This document shows positions 16,568 to 24,677 of a stretch of DNA of 37,902 nt, piece after piece; positions within the stretch are counted from its first letter, which is position 1; every line of letters begins with the position of its first letter. The stretch is from the NCBI GenBank assembly GCA_949289635.1, contig CASEOS010000016.1, positions 1-37,902 on the forward strand, written 5' to 3'. The translations under genes and the position numbers were made by a program. The notes beneath the pieces are model-generated. The model had not been told where the DNA came from, ran no database searches, and saw only the letters and a list, made by a program, of their open reading frames with translations. The DNA comes from an uncultured Eubacteriales bacterium (GTDB lineage: Bacteria > Bacillota > Clostridia > TANB77 > CAG-508).

Positions 16568-17582
16568 TTAAAGAGAATTTACATCTTTAATCTCTACACC
16601 AACATAAAAATGATTAATGATTTCTTCTGCTGTACTTCCACTTTTTGCCATACTATCTGCTCCTGTTTGACTCATTCCTACACCATGCCCATATCCGATA
16701 ACTGTAAATTTTATCTTTCCTTCTTCTTTGGATATTTCAAAATTGGTAGAACGTAATCCAAATATACTTCTTGTTTCTGTACCAGAAATTTCGTGATTAC
16801 CAAATTTAACTGTTTTTACTCTTCCACTACTGGTATATTCTAATATGTTTATATCTTCATTATTGTTAAAATCAATTTGTATATCTGTATATTTCTCTTT
16901 TAATTTTTCCAATATTTCTTCATTTGTTACTTCCACTTCCGAATTATATTGTGTATACCCATCTTCTCCAGCTGTTTCAACAACCTGAAGATATGGCATA
17001 TTGCTGCCGTCCTCCCCATACATCTACTGGAAGTTCTGTTTTTCCGCCACTGTTAGAATGGAAAAATGCATTGATTGGTGTATTGTCATATGTAATGATT
17101 TTTCCCTGTGTTTCTTTTACACATTCTTCTATTTTATTCCACTTAGCCTCTTTATCTCCATCCCATCTTGCTAACCTGTCTTCTTTTGAAATCCAAGCTT
17201 GACAACAATTAGAATCATCGCAGATATCCGCATTATCATGTTTTTTATTATTGATTTTATAAATCGTATAAGTTCTTGCTACAATTGCTTGTGCCTTTAA
17301 AGCTTCCTTTTCAAAGTCTACTGGCATTTCTGCTGATACCACATGACAAAGATATGTATCTAAATCCACTTCTTCTACCTCATTGGTATCTGTATGTAAT
17401 AATTTAATGGTTCCATACTGATGATATGTATATGAATCTTGAACACTTTCTTCACCTGTTTTTGCATTTTTTACTTCATTTGTCACTTCTGATGATGCAC
17501 TGATTTCTGATTTTGTAAGCAAAGCTGGTAAGATAAAACAAATAAATAAAAAAGCAAAAAAATAGATAAAAACTTTCTTCAA
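16568..17582 (-). pseudogene. spoIID: stage II sporulation protein D (lytic transglycosylase), frameshifted in this sequence
   Basis: SpoIID is a membrane-anchored peptidoglycan hydrolase needed for engulfment. The N-terminal part (16977-17582) starts at TTG with GAGGTGG upstream. It has a hydrophobic anchor (residues 4-22), the catalytic Glu85 in SAEMP, and FHSNSGGKTE. The C-terminal part (16568-17023) continues with SNMPYLQVVE and the conserved GYGHGVGMSQTGA. The frame changes near 17000-17015, after VWGG. Deleting one base in the GGACGGCAG region restores one protein of about 337 aa. Both halves are fully conserved, so a recent mutation or a sequencing error is likely. It starts 12 bp after sigF. 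Its end lies 8 bp from the giant palindrome. Confidence 0.9.
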
Positions 17583-17594
17583 TCTACCACCTCT

Positions 17595-18323
17595 TTACGA
17601 AATTAACTTCATTTTCATATTGTTTAAAATTTTCCTTTCTAGTCTTGACACCTGTACCTGTGTAATTCCAAGAATTTTTGCTACTTGTGATTGTGTTTTA
17701 TCTTTATAAAATCTCAGTAAAATAATTTCTTTATCTCTATCTTCTAATCCTTCTATTAATTGTTTAATTGCTAATTTGTTTGTAATAGATTCTTCTTCAT
17801 TTTTATCTGATGAAATTTTTTCTATTAAATTGATACTATTTCCATCTTTATTATCTGTATAAAATTTTCCATCTATGGATTCTACTGTATTGTTTGCTTC
17901 TAATGCTAAACTAATATCTTCTTTCGAAATTTTTAATTCTTTTTCTAATTCTTCAATTGTCAATTCCTTTCCTTTTTTACTTATACTTTCTTTTTGCAAT
18001 TCTCTTATCTTCATTCCTAATTCCTTAATACTCCTGCTAACTTTTATTGGTCCATCATCACGTATATATCGTTTAATTTCTCCTATCATATAGGGAACTG
18101 CATATGTAGATAATTTTACATCATAATTGGTATCAAATCGTTTGATGGATTTTATAAATCCCATACACCCTATCTGGTATAAATCTTCTAAATCATATCC
18201 TCTTCCATTAAATCTTTTGACAATACTCCATATGAGTCCATTGTTGTCTCTAATCATTCTTTCCATTTCATATTTATCACCAGATTGCGCTTTTTTGATT
18301 GCCTCTATACTGTTTTCAAACAT
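17595..18323 (-). CDS. sigF: RNA polymerase sporulation sigma factor F
   Basis: First forespore-specific sigma factor, held inactive by SpoIIAB. 242 aa. Region 2 includes GLIWSIVKRFNGRGYDLEDLYQIGCMG-type sequence and the -10-binding segment KLSTYAVPYMIGEIKRYIRDDG. Region 4 ends with the helix-turn-helix SQVAKILGITQVQVSRLERK. SigF and SigG are very similar in sequence; the gene order spoIIAA-spoIIAB-sigma identifies SigF. It starts 9 bp after spoIIAB, and spoIID follows 12 bp later, so all four are probably transcribed together. Confidence 0.94.
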   Translation of the reverse strand: MFENSIEAIKKAQSGDKYEMERMIRDNNGLIWSIVKRFNGRGYDLEDLYQIGCMGFIKSIKRFDTNYDVKLSTYAVPYMIGEIKRYIRDDGPIKVSRSIKELGMKIRELQKESISKKGKELTIEELEKELKISKEDISLALEANNTVESIDGKFYTDNKDGNSINLIEKISSDKNEEESITNKLAIKQLIEGLEDRDKEIILLRFYKDKTQSQVAKILGITQVQVSRLERKILNNMKMKLIS

Positions 18324-18332
18324 AGTTTACCT

Positions 18333-18815
18333 CTATTCTTTTGTAATCATTTCAAACTCATCATCAGATTCCTCATTATCTAATTTATTTTTTATCACTT
18401 TTCTCATCGTTACTTTTGTTCCTAAACCTACAACAGATTCCACATCTACTTCATCCATAAAACTTTCCATAATGGTAAATCCCATACCAGATCTTTCCAG
18501 ATTAGGTTTCGTGGTATATAATGGTTCTTTCGCTATATCAATATTTTCTATCCCTTTCCCTTTATCTGATATTTCTATGAAAATCTCGTTTTCTTTTAAT
18601 CTGGCAAATATTTTGACAATTCCCTGCTTTTTATCATATCCATGAATAATACAATTGGTAACAGCTTCTGATACAGCTGTTTTAATATCTGCTAATTCTT
18701 CAATGGTCGGGTCTAATTGTGATGCAAAAGCGGCTACTGTAATCCTTGCAAATGCTTCATTTGCAGATTTACTAATAAATTCTAATTTCATTTCATTTTC
18801 AATTTCACTTTTCAT
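18333..18815 (-). CDS. spoIIAB: anti-sigma F factor / serine kinase SpoIIAB
   Basis: GHKL-fold kinase that binds sigma F with ATP and phosphorylates SpoIIAA. 160 aa. The N-box is [11 protein letters not shown] (Glu50, Asn54), G1 is DKGKG (Asp84), and the ATP lid/G2 contains [17 protein letters not shown], nearly the same as in Bacillus. The C-terminal tail after residue 140 is acidic. AAAGGA precedes the ATG. Unusually it is separated from spoIIAA by 127 bp instead of being tightly coupled. Confidence 0.96.
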   Translation of the reverse strand: MKSEIENEMKLEFISKSANEAFARITVAAFASQLDPTIEELADIKTAVSEAVTNCIIHGYDKKQGIVKIFARLKENEIFIEISDKGKGIENIDIAKEPLYTTKPNLERSGMGFTIMESFMDEVDVESVVGLGTKVTMRKVIKNKLDNEESDDEFEMITKE

Positions 18816-18942
18816 CTTCTTTTCCTTTTAATATATATTTAGGTTTTTTTGAGGTATGCCTATAAACCCCTATTTTCTTTCAACTTGTATTTTGTCATAT
18901 AGATTGTGATAAACTTCATTATATGATTGATACTTTTGATTT

Positions 18943-19263
18943 TTATGATACTTCTAAATTTGTAATTGGTATTAATCTTAGAATTCCACTCATTTCAAAT
19001 ATTTTTTTAATATTACTTGTTACATTAGCAAGTTCTACTTTACTTCCCAACATTTTTGCAAACTTATATCTTCCAATAACCAATCCTATCCCTGCGCTAT
19101 CCATGAATGTAACACAATTAAAATCAAATATAACTTTTCTAGGCATATATCTTTCAATGTCATAATCTGCTCTCCTCCTTATCTTTTGAACACTAAAATC
19201 ATCAATTTCATCTGTGATTCTAAAAATTAATAACTTGTCCTCTTCATAAAATTTTGATTCCAT
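18943..19263 (-). CDS. spoIIAA: anti-anti-sigma F factor SpoIIAA
   Basis: STAS-domain protein whose dephosphorylated form releases sigma F from SpoIIAB. 106 aa from the second of two adjacent ATGs (19263), with AAAGGAGG at a suitable distance. The open frame continues upstream through the promoter and the REP-like repeat, which cannot be coding. Ser56 in FMDSAGIGLVIGRY is the phosphorylation site. It is the first gene of the spoIIA operon, with a sigma-A-type promoter and Spo0A boxes ahead of it. Confidence 0.93.
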   Translation of the reverse strand: MESKFYEEDKLLIFRITDEIDDFSVQKIRRRADYDIERYMPRKVIFDFNCVTFMDSAGIGLVIGRYKFAKMLGSKVELANVTSNIKKIFEMSGILRLIPITNLEVS

Positions 19264-19290
19264 CATAGCCTCCTTTAAAATTCTTCTTGT

Positions 19291-19366
19291 ATTATATTCT
19301 CTTTTCCAGTTTTTTCCAAGAGTGAAATTTAAGAAGTTTTGTCGTTTTATAAGAAGTTTTCGACAA
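19291..19366 (-). promoter_or_regulatory. spoIIA promoter with Spo0A boxes
   Basis: On the minus strand -35 TTGGAA (19314-19319), 17 bp, -10 TATAAT (19291-19296). A perfect Spo0A box TTGTCGAA lies at 19359-19366. A weaker one, TTGTCGTT, lies on the opposite strand at 19339-19346. The motif AAGAAGTTTT repeats with a 20-bp period (19331-19340, 19351-19360), two helical turns. GGAAAA and GAGAAT at the promoter also resemble a sigma-H site, but the spacing is short. Confidence 0.7.
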
Positions 19367-19431
19367 TGGAACGATAGGGACGTGTCAAATCGTTCCATTT
19401 TGAAACGATTTGACACGTCCCTATTGTTTCA
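19367..19431. repeat. REP-like copies B and C, inverted pair (REPIN-like)
   Basis: Copy B (19367-19397) reads TGGAACGAT, core AGGGACGTGTCAA, ATCGTTCCA. Copy C (19401-19431) is inverted, three bases away, with the ends TGAAACGAT and ATTGTTTCA. The third base pair changed G-C to A-T on both arms of copy C, so pairing is kept. The pair fills exactly the space between the Spo0A box and the gerW stop codon, whose TGA is the last three bases of copy C. Confidence 0.9.
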
Positions 19432-19953
19432 TTCATCATCTAATGTTTCATCATATTCATACTCATATGTGATTTCTTCTTCTACTGATTTTTTCTGTTC
19501 CTTATCTGTGCTTTCTCCCTTTGTTTTTTCTTTATCTTTTGACTTTTGTACACATTTGTTAATCATATTATTGGTTTTGTCTAATAAATCTGGTATATAA
19601 TCTAACAGTTTATCTATTGATGAGCTATAATTAACAGGCATTAATTTCACATTTTCTCCTTGGATAACTAGAAATGCAATTGGATTAATGGTAACTCCTG
19701 CTCCCGAACCACCTCCAAATGGTAACCTGTATTGTACTTCTTCTTCTTTTTCTCTTTTTCTATATTCGTCAACCGTTTCTCCCTTAAATTCACTTCCCCC
19801 TGCCGCAAATCCAAATGATACTTTTGATATAGGGATAATCACAATATTATTAGATGTTTCAATCGGCTCTCCTATAATGGTATTGACATCTATCATATCT
19901 TGAATACTATTCATAGCCGTAGTCATAAGACCTTCTATTGGATGTTCGCTCAT
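19429..19953 (-). CDS. ytfJ: GerW-family sporulation protein YtfJ
   Basis: 174 aa. GerW-family proteins are needed for full spore germination or cortex properties in Bacillus. The motif IGEPIE, the VSFGFAAGGSEF segment and the Gly-rich FGGGSGAGVTINPIAFLVI are diagnostic. The C-terminal 40 residues are a charged, Glu/Lys-rich tail. It overlaps the 3' end of the DUF2953 gene by 47 bp, the same neighbour order as ytfI-ytfJ in Bacillus. GGAGG precedes the ATG. The stop codon is supplied at the edge of REP-like copy C. Confidence 0.93.
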   Translation of the reverse strand: MSEHPIEGLMTTAMNSIQDMIDVNTIIGEPIETSNNIVIIPISKVSFGFAAGGSEFKGETVDEYRKREKEEEVQYRLPFGGGSGAGVTINPIAFLVIQGENVKLMPVNYSSSIDKLLDYIPDLLDKTNNMINKCVQKSKDKEKTKGESTDKEQKKSVEEEITYEYEYDETLDDE

Positions 19954-20545
19954 GTTTTTTTCTTCCTCCTTTTTTATTTAATACATATATGGTATTTATA
20001 ATATGTATCAGTTTTATTTGAAATATACCAGAAATTTCAAATTTTATATAATTTTCATTTCTATAAATCGGTTTTATCTCATATGAAATATTCTTTTCTC
20101 TTACACAAATTCTTGAAAATGCCATGGATAATATACTAGAAGAAATAGCCACTAATATGGATGTTAAAAATGCATTTTGTGTTCCCAATTCTACTTCTAA
20201 CTCTAAATTCTCCACATAGATACATTTACTAAATTCTTTTAAGCCTTTTATGATTTGCTTATCAAATTGATTTCTATTTTGTAGAATATCTTTTTCCAAT
20301 TGTTTTACTTTTTCAGTCATTTTCCATGATTGTTGTATTTTACTCAATTTATTCTGATTGATTGTCAATTTTAAAATTGGTATATTTCCAAAGATTTTTA
20401 GCCTGATAACAATTTCATATCTATCATTTAAATGTTTTTTACTTTGTGAATCGATAATTAAATTTATAATTTTTATATCTAATTTAGAGGTTAAAATAGC
20501 TAGCCCTAAAATTAGAAATACGAATAAAATAAAAAGAAAAACCAA
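19907..20545 (-). CDS. DUF2953 membrane protein (YtfI-like)
   Basis: 212 aa with an N-terminal hydrophobic helix (residues 1-18), a basic central part, a second hydrophobic stretch near 130-145 (TSILVAISSSILSMAFS) and a conserved-looking ISYEIKPIYRNENYIKFEISGIFQIKLIHII end. This matches the DUF2953 pattern. It starts at TTG, with AAGGTGA six bases upstream. It precedes and overlaps ytfJ, the same pairing as in Bacillus, which suggests a sporulation role. The function is unknown. Confidence 0.8.
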   Translation of the reverse strand: MVFLFILFVFLILGLAILTSKLDIKIINLIIDSQSKKHLNDRYEIVIRLKIFGNIPILKLTINQNKLSKIQQSWKMTEKVKQLEKDILQNRNQFDKQIIKGLKEFSKCIYVENLELEVELGTQNAFLTSILVAISSSILSMAFSRICVREKNISYEIKPIYRNENYIKFEISGIFQIKLIHIINTIYVLNKKGGRKKHERTSNRRSYDYGYE

Positions 20546-20672
20546 TTACATCACCTTATTTCAAGTTCTGTAATTAGTTTTCCCTTCTTTTTGTGATTTA
20601 AACAATAACAACAAAATGATTGCTAGGTAGCAAACATATTTATAAGTTTTTTCTTTACAAATTCTTCATTTC

Positions 20673-21422
20673 TCATGCTCTTTTTGTTTTCTCAACAGTA
20701 ATATCTCCAAATAGTTCTTCTTGTGTTGTTTCTACCTTTTTCCTTCTTGACATTTCTAATAATCCACTAAATGCAGTTACCACTTCTTGTTTATTATGCT
20801 TATTTAATGAAAATAATTTATTAAATACAAATCGTTTTTGTTTTACTAGCACTTTAAACATTTCTTTTACTTTACTAGCTACTGTATAATTTTCGACTAA
20901 TGCAATCTTTTCAATATTTTTTGCATTTTGATTAATTTTTACACGATTTCTTTCTACTAATTCACTATATATATTCGGAATAACTGTATAATCATAATCT
21001 TTTTCCAATTTTTGTTTTGGAAGTTCAATATTTTCTTGATTTTTATAATATCGATTTCCATTTTGAATATAATTTTGTTTTAATACTTTACTAATTTCTT
21101 TAAACTTTTTATATTCTATGATTCTTCTAATTAATTCTTCTTCTGTTAGTTCCTCTTCTTCCTCTTCTTGTTTTGGAAGTAATTTTTTTGATTTTAAATA
21201 TAGTAACGTAGATGCCATAACGACAAACTCACTAGCAATTTCCAAATTCATTTCTTCCATTTTGTTTAAATATTGTATATACTGGTCTGTGATTTCATTT
21301 ATTTGAATGTCATAGATATTCATTTTATTTATCTCTATTAAGTGACATAGTAAATCTAATGGTCCTTCAAAATTTTCTATCTTAATAGCATATTTTTTTG
21401 TTTCTAATGTTAATATTGACAT
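20673..21422 (-). CDS. scpA: segregation and condensation protein A
   Basis: Kleisin subunit of the SMC-ScpA-ScpB condensin. 249 aa. The N-terminal signature ENFEGPLDLLCHLIE (about 17-31) and KMNIYDIQINEITDQYI bind the SMC neck. An acidic linker (LLPKQEEEEEEL) follows, and the C-terminal winged helix is near 190-235. scpB, usually the next gene, is not seen: a 127-bp gap and the DUF2953 gene follow. Ribosome binding site is AGAGGAGA. It starts 15 bp after recX. Confidence 0.94.
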   Translation of the reverse strand: MSILTLETKKYAIKIENFEGPLDLLCHLIEINKMNIYDIQINEITDQYIQYLNKMEEMNLEIASEFVVMASTLLYLKSKKLLPKQEEEEEELTEEELIRRIIEYKKFKEISKVLKQNYIQNGNRYYKNQENIELPKQKLEKDYDYTVIPNIYSELVERNRVKINQNAKNIEKIALVENYTVASKVKEMFKVLVKQKRFVFNKLFSLNKHNKQEVVTAFSGLLEMSRRKKVETTQEELFGDITVEKTKRA

Positions 21423-21437
21423 TGTCTCTCTCCTCTT

Positions 21438-21884
21438 TTATATATCTTCTAGTGCTATTGTAATATTTTCTTTTTGGTATCCTTTTTTCATTAGATATTG
21501 TTTGATTTCTTCTGGTTCTAAGGATGTTACTTTTTTATTGGCAATATTACTAGCTGATTTGATTTCATATTGATTTAATTCTTCTTTATTTTCATAGATA
21601 TAATCTTCTATATCTTCTTTTTTGATTCCTTTGCTGTACAGCTTATACTCTATTTCTCGTATTGACAAATTTTTTAAAGCCATAAAATTATGAATGGTTT
21701 TTCTAATATATTCTTTATCATCTATATAGTTTGCTTCTTTTAAATAGGCAATAATGTCCTCTAATAAATTTTCTTCTATTTCGTTTGCAAATTTTTTTCT
21801 AATTTCATTTTCACTTCTTTTTTTGTATAATACATATTTTAAAACTTTCGTTTTTTCTTTATCAAATTCTTCTACTGTATACAT
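21438..21884 (-). CDS. recX: regulatory protein RecX
   Basis: Small RecA modulator made of three-helix repeats. 148 aa from the ATG at 21884, chosen for AAGGAG five bases upstream; an in-frame GTG lies two codons earlier. Characteristic features are ALxxLxxKxRSENEIRKKF-like first repeat sequence, YIDDKEYIRKTI and IKQYLMKKGYQKENI. It overlaps the end of the HAD gene. recA itself is 1.6 kb upstream on the same strand. Confidence 0.9.
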   Translation of the reverse strand: MYTVEEFDKEKTKVLKYVLYKKRSENEIRKKFANEIEENLLEDIIAYLKEANYIDDKEYIRKTIHNFMALKNLSIREIEYKLYSKGIKKEDIEDYIYENKEELNQYEIKSASNIANKKVTSLEPEEIKQYLMKKGYQKENITIALEDI

Positions 21885-22734
21885 CTTCACTCCTTAATTC
21901 TATTAAAAATTTATCAATTGCTTCTGAAAAACCTCCTGTTTTTACAGTATTTTTCGTTACATATGTAGCAGCATTTTGTACTCTCTTATAACTTCCTCCT
22001 ATCGCCACTCCAATTCCTGCATGTTTTATCATTTCTATATCATTAATATTATCTCCTATTGTCATAATTTGTTCCATCGGTATTCCTAAATAAACACTCA
22101 ATTGCATTAAAGCTTGATATTTGGTTATATGTCTAGGTACTATATCTAAATATTCATATTCTTTACCGACAATTTTATCTGCATATATTCCACTTTTCTT
22201 TATTCTTATGGCTGTAACCTTTTCTTTTGATTCCATTTCTTTTTTTACCGTTCCTAAGTCCTTCTCTCCTGATAAAATTAATTTTAATATATTGGGTTTC
22301 TGCATTTTTATATAATTTTCTATTGAATCTACTATTTCAAATTTCACTTGATTTTTATATAATATAGAATTTCTATATGCCATATAATCTAATCTATCTT
22401 GTGCTATAATTTTATCTTCAGTATAAATATGTATATGTAATTGTTCTTTTTTAGCAATTTTTAAACAGTTCTTAATTTGTGTATTTGTAATTGTATTTTT
22501 TATAATTTCCTTTTCTTTCTGTACATTCATGATTTGTGTTCCATTTCCAAAAATCCCATATACTGGTTTCAGTATGTTACATATATCTTTTGTCATCGCA
22601 TATGTTTTCCCTGTACATATCACAAATTTAACATGCATTTGTTCCAGTTTTCTAACAGCTTCTAAGTCCATAGTTGTTATCTCGTTGTTATGTACAATTG
22701 TTCCATCTAAATCACTTGCCAATAACTGTATCAT
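21862..22734 (-). CDS. Cof-type HAD-superfamily phosphatase
   Basis: 290 aa. Motif I SDLDGT (nucleophile Asp8, Asp10), motif II CTGKT, a Lys in motif III and motif IV GDNINDIEMIKHAG. A large C2 cap lies between residues 80 and 200, as in Cof/YidA proteins that dephosphorylate sugar phosphates, flavin precursors or similar. The substrate is not predictable from sequence. It overlaps recX by about 23 bp and follows the Nudix gene by 11 bp, suggesting a housekeeping operon. Confidence 0.92.
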   Translation of the reverse strand: MIQLLASDLDGTIVHNNEITTMDLEAVRKLEQMHVKFVICTGKTYAMTKDICNILKPVYGIFGNGTQIMNVQKEKEIIKNTITNTQIKNCLKIAKKEQLHIHIYTEDKIIAQDRLDYMAYRNSILYKNQVKFEIVDSIENYIKMQKPNILKLILSGEKDLGTVKKEMESKEKVTAIRIKKSGIYADKIVGKEYEYLDIVPRHITKYQALMQLSVYLGIPMEQIMTIGDNINDIEMIKHAGIGVAIGGSYKRVQNAATYVTKNTVKTGGFSEAIDKFLIELRSEDVYSRRI

Positions 22735-22745
22735 ATGTTTCTCCT

Positions 22746-23216
22746 TTATCTTTTATTTTCTTGTTTCCACCCAAATTCACTATATGGTATTTTTTGTATA
22801 TAATTAGTAATTGCTTCTTTTCTATCATCTACTAAATTATCTGGAAGATGGTGAATATCAAACCATTTTATTTCTTCATTTTTATTCGGTTCTCCAATTT
22901 TGGTTTCTCCTTTCCATTTTTTTGCTTTAAAATATCCATTATAGTAAATGATATCCTCTCCATTAATTTTGTGAATTAATGAAATAAATTCTAAATCATC
23001 AATATCTATATCAATGCACAATTCTTCTTTTGCTTCTCTTTTCATTGCCATTTTCATACTTTCCATATTTTCGACATGTCCACTGGCTGAACAATCCCAA
23101 TATCCATCCATATATCCTGTATTTTTTCTTTTTTGTAATAAAATTTCTTCTTTTCCATTGTTTTCTCTCATTAACATTAACATGACAGCTGACAAAGTTC
23201 TATATCTTTCTTCCAT
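22746..23216 (-). CDS. Nudix hydrolase
   Basis: 156 aa from the ATG at 23216, preceded by AGGAG; the longer frame runs back into the duplicated repeat and is not credible. The Nudix box is complete: G-x5-E-x7-REAKEEL around SGHVENMESMKMAMKREAKEELCI, which coordinates Mg2+. DGYWDCSASGHV resembles MutT/isopentenyl-diphosphate-isomerase-like Nudix proteins acting on nucleoside or other diphosphates. It leads the nudix-HAD-recX-scpA run. Confidence 0.93.
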   Translation of the reverse strand: MEERYRTLSAVMLMLMRENNGKEEILLQKRKNTGYMDGYWDCSASGHVENMESMKMAMKREAKEELCIDIDIDDLEFISLIHKINGEDIIYYNGYFKAKKWKGETKIGEPNKNEEIKWFDIHHLPDNLVDDRKEAITNYIQKIPYSEFGWKQENKR

Positions 23217-23230
23217 TTTTATTCTCCTAT

Positions 23231-23456
23231 TATTCGTGAAGTACTGCGAAGCAGTCTTCACATTTATGCATAGAAATCTTTGATTTCGTGATACACGCTT
23301 TCCTAATTGTATAGAAAAAATCTGCTTCTATCTTGACCCTATATGGATTTTTTCGTATACAACAAGGTTAAGCTTCTTATATTCGTGAAGTACTGCGAAG
23401 CAATCTTCACATTTATGCATAGAAATCTTTGATTTCGTGATGCATGCTTTCCTTAT
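23231..23456. repeat. duplicated two-hairpin motif between recA and the Nudix gene
   Basis: A motif of about 75 bp occurs twice as a direct repeat with 148-bp spacing (about 23231-23305 and 23379-23453), with only a few mismatches. Each copy has hairpin GTGAAG-T-ACTGC-GAA-GCAGT-C-TTCAC and then GAAATC-TTT-GATTTC. Between the copies is an inverted repeat, GAAAAAATC (23313-23321) with GATTTTTTC (23346-23354), extended by GTATA on both sides. No coding capacity is seen. Confidence 0.8.
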
Positions 23457-23490
23457 ATTTTACTATAAAGATTTTAAAATAGCAATAAAA

Positions 23491-23510
23491 GAGATACTTT
23501 TTTGTATCTC
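23491..23510 (-). terminator. recA terminator
   Basis: On the minus strand GAGATAC, a loop of six A, GTATCTC, then TTTTATTG. It lies 15 bp past the recA stop codon. Confidence 0.85.
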
Positions 23511-23524
23511 CTTTATCAATTTTA

Positions 23525-24580
23525 TTATTCTTCTTCGTCATCATCCATATCAATTTCAGGTAATTCTTCTCCTAGACTTTCTTCAAATACTTTTTCAAAA
23601 TCTTCTCTTACTTTTCCTTCAATTTCTTCTAGCATTTTTGGATTTTCTTTTAAGTATTTCTTAACATTTTCTCTTCCCTGTCCAATTCTTTCTCCATTAT
23701 AGCTAAACCAAGAACCTGCTTTTTCTACAATATCTAGGTTGACAGCCATATCTAAAATATTACCTTCTTTTGAAATTCCTTCTCCATAAATAATATCAAA
23801 TTCTGCCTCTCTAAATGGTGGTGCTACTTTATTTTTAATAACCTTTACTCTTACTCTATTTCCTTTTACTTCTCCATCTTGTTTTATGTTTTCTATTTTT
23901 CTAATATCCATTCTAACTGATGCATAGAATTTTAATGCTCTTCCTCCTGTTGTTGTTTCTGGATTTCCAAACATAACACCAATTTTTTCTCTTAATTGGT
24001 TAATAAAGATTAATACTGTTTTAGATTTATTAATTGCTCCTGCTAATTTTCTTAATGCTTGTGACATTAGTCTTGCTTGTAATCCCATATGTGAATCTCC
24101 CATGTCACCATCAATTTCAGCTTTTGGTACTAAAGCTGCTACTGAGTCTACAACAATAACATCTAAAGCTCCACTTCTAACTAAACTTTCTGTTATTTCT
24201 AAGGCCTGTTCTCCTGTATCTGGTTGAGATACAATTAAATTATCAATATCAACACCTAGTTTTTTCGCATATACTGGATCTAATGCATGCTCTGCATCTA
24301 TAAATGCTGCTTCTCCTCCCATTTTTTGTGCTTCTGCAACTATATGTAATGCTAATGTTGTTTTTCCTGAAGATTCTGGTCCAAATACTTCTATAATTCT
24401 TCCTCTAGGTACTCCTCCGATTCCTAGTGCAATATCTAAGCTTAAAGCACCTGTTGGAATTGCCTCTATTTCCATTGCTTTAAATTCTCCTAATTTCATA
24501 ACAGATCCTTTACCAAATTGTTTTTCTATTTGGCTCATTGCTGCTTCTAATGCTTTCTTTTTTTCTGCATTCTCACTCAT
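23525..24580 (-). CDS. recA: recombinase A
   Basis: Strand-exchange ATPase and SOS co-protease. 351 aa from the ATG (MSENAEKKK), which has AGGAGG upstream; an open extension of 18 codons into the promoter is not used. Walker [10 protein letters not shown], Walker [16 protein letters not shown], loop L1/L2 region [15 protein letters not shown] and [21 protein letters not shown], and the acidic C-terminal tail are all present. It is transcribed alone from a good promoter with a possible LexA site and ends in a terminator. Confidence 0.99.
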   Translation of the reverse strand: MSENAEKKKALEAAMSQIEKQFGKGSVMKLGEFKAMEIEAIPTGALSLDIALGIGGVPRGRIIEVFGPESSGKTTLALHIVAEAQKMGGEAAFIDAEHALDPVYAKKLGVDIDNLIVSQPDTGEQALEITESLVRSGALDVIVVDSVAALVPKAEIDGDMGDSHMGLQARLMSQALRKLAGAINKSKTVLIFINQLREKIGVMFGNPETTTGGRALKFYASVRMDIRKIENIKQDGEVKGNRVRVKVIKNKVAPPFREAEFDIIYGEGISKEGNILDMAVNLDIVEKAGSWFSYNGERIGQGRENVKKYLKENPKMLEEIEGKVREDFEKVFEESLGEELPEIDMDDDEEE

Positions 24581-24601
24581 AATTTTCCTCCTCATTATTT
24601 T

Positions 24602-24650
24602 GAACTTTTGTTTGATATTGTTATTATATATCAAAAATTTGTTTTGTCAA
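24602..24650 (-). promoter_or_regulatory. recA promoter with possible LexA box
   Basis: On the minus strand -35 TTGACA (24645-24650), 16 bp, -10 TATAAT (24623-24628). Just downstream, AAAC-AAAA-GTTC (24602-24613) matches GAAC-N4-GTTC except for one base, a position suited to SOS repression. Confidence 0.65.
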
Positions 24651-24677
24651 TACTTATTTAAATTTTTTTTATTTTCT

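Noticed and set aside
17595..18323. Assignment as sigma G instead of sigma F
   Set aside because: Sequence alone is ambiguous, but the position right after spoIIAA-spoIIAB identifies sigma F.
19264..19416. N-terminal extension of SpoIIAA (50 residues)
   Set aside because: It would translate the promoter, the Spo0A box and part of the REP-like copy; the second ATG with AAAGGAGG gives the normal STAS length.
20620..20633. Small hairpin TTGCTA/TAGCAA after scpA as a terminator
   Set aside because: Only 6 bp and not followed by a T-tract; kept out of the feature list.
23231..23456. Two-copy direct repeat as a short CRISPR array
   Set aside because: Only two long copies with a 73-bp interval, internal hairpins differ from CRISPR repeats, and no cas genes are present.
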